A stretch of DNA of 60,674 bases from Desulfobacteraceae bacterium UBA5616. GTDB lineage: Bacteria > Desulfobacterota > Desulfobacteria > Desulfobacterales > UBA5616. The stretch spans positions 1-60,674 of the forward strand of contig DIKO01000038.1 of NCBI GenBank assembly GCA_002423615.1. The letters run 5' to 3'. This document shows, piece by piece, positions 60,439 through 60,674 of this stretch (positions are counted from its first letter, which is position 1; every line of letters begins with the position of its first letter). Below the pieces are notes generated by a model. The model made no database searches. It was not told the origin of the DNA and was given only the letters and a program-made list of their open reading frames with translations. The position numbers and the translations under genes are program-made.

Positions 60439-60674
60439 ATGCCGAAAATCATTATTTTTGATGCAAAAGCCCGTGAAGCCATGCTCGCCGGCGTTAAAAA
60501 GCTTGCCGATGCCGTTGTTGTCACCCTTGGCCCCAAGGGCAGAAACGTCGTCATCGACAAATCATGGGGTTCACCTACGGTCACCAAGGATGGCGTCACC
60601 GTGGCCAAGGAAATCGAACTGGAAGACAAATTTGAAAACATGGGCGCACAGATGGTCAAAGAAGTCGCCAGCAA
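60439..60674 (+). CDS. groEL: Chaperonin GroEL (5' part, runs off the window)
   Basis: The first 78 codons of groEL, with GGAGGA upstream. The ATP-site opening VTLGPKGRNVVIDKSWGSP and DGVTVAKEIELEDKFENMGA are intact. The opening MPKIIIFDAKAREAMLAGV is slightly unlike the common MA.K.I.F start but conventional otherwise. The gene is cut by the window end. Confidence 0.96.
   Translation, partial: MPKIIIFDAKAREAMLAGVKKLADAVVVTLGPKGRNVVIDKSWGSPTVTKDGVTVAKEIELEDKFENMGAQMVKEVAS

Overview
The window reads like the chromosome of a Gram-negative, anaerobic, sulfur-metabolising bacterium, most likely a Desulfobacterota (deltaproteobacterial) lineage. This rests on several things: many sigma-54 activators, an octaheme tetrathionate-reductase-type cytochrome with TusA and DsrE sulfur carriers, outer-membrane proteins (PldA and a DUF3373-type porin), HflKC, and a PiT/DUF47 phosphate transport pair. 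The genus cannot be named from sequence alone. No prophage, transposase or CRISPR array was seen.

Layout. 1-7.4 kb: tatC and a CoA-transferase/hydrolase read leftward; a winged-helix iron-sulfur protein and a PilZ protein read rightward; then a PiT phosphate transporter with its DUF47 partner. 7.7-12.2 kb: a leftward run of envelope and stress genes (phospholipase A1, several tiny membrane proteins, BON, PAS, YqjE/YqjD-like proteins, an ABM-fold protein). 12.3-16.8 kb: a compact kaiC-kaiB-kaiB-(PAS/sigma-54 activator) operon. 17-26.4 kb: a giant NdvB-type cyclic beta-1,2-glucan synthase, a small coupled partner and a second ABM protein. 26.7-36 kb: a second PAS/sigma-54 activator flanked by inverted copies of a paired repeat, a B12 radical SAM protein, GapN, CreA, UbiX, a PPM phosphatase, an FmdB protein and inositol-phosphate synthase.

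36.2-45.2 kb is the most striking part. A sigma-54 activator with a cysteine-rich PAS domain is divergent from a ten-gene rightward operon. The operon opens with upstream TTAACAT repeats and a near-consensus -24/-12 promoter and closes with a strong hairpin terminator. It encodes a porin, a YeeE/YedE thiosulfate-type permease, TusA, two DsrE/DsrH-like small proteins, an unknown helical protein, another DsrE protein, an atypical one-cysteine c-type cytochrome, an octaheme cytochrome and a membrane cytochrome b. Together they look like a complete route for respiratory reduction, uptake and intracellular relay of sulfur oxyanions, without a molybdopterin reductase. The exact substrate is inferred.

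45.3-60.7 kb is mostly housekeeping: an SDR, a eukaryote-type fused HisHF, a D,D-carboxypeptidase with two LysM domains, a GT39-like glycosyltransferase, a DUF2520 protein, a carotenoid-desaturase-type oxidoreductase broken by one in-frame TAA, tRNA-Ser(CGA), DUF1015, a TrmN6-like methylase, a DUF721 protein, HflKC, a 32-residue bS22-type ribosomal protein starting at TTG, an HExxH protein, a second FmdB protein, groES and the start of groEL.
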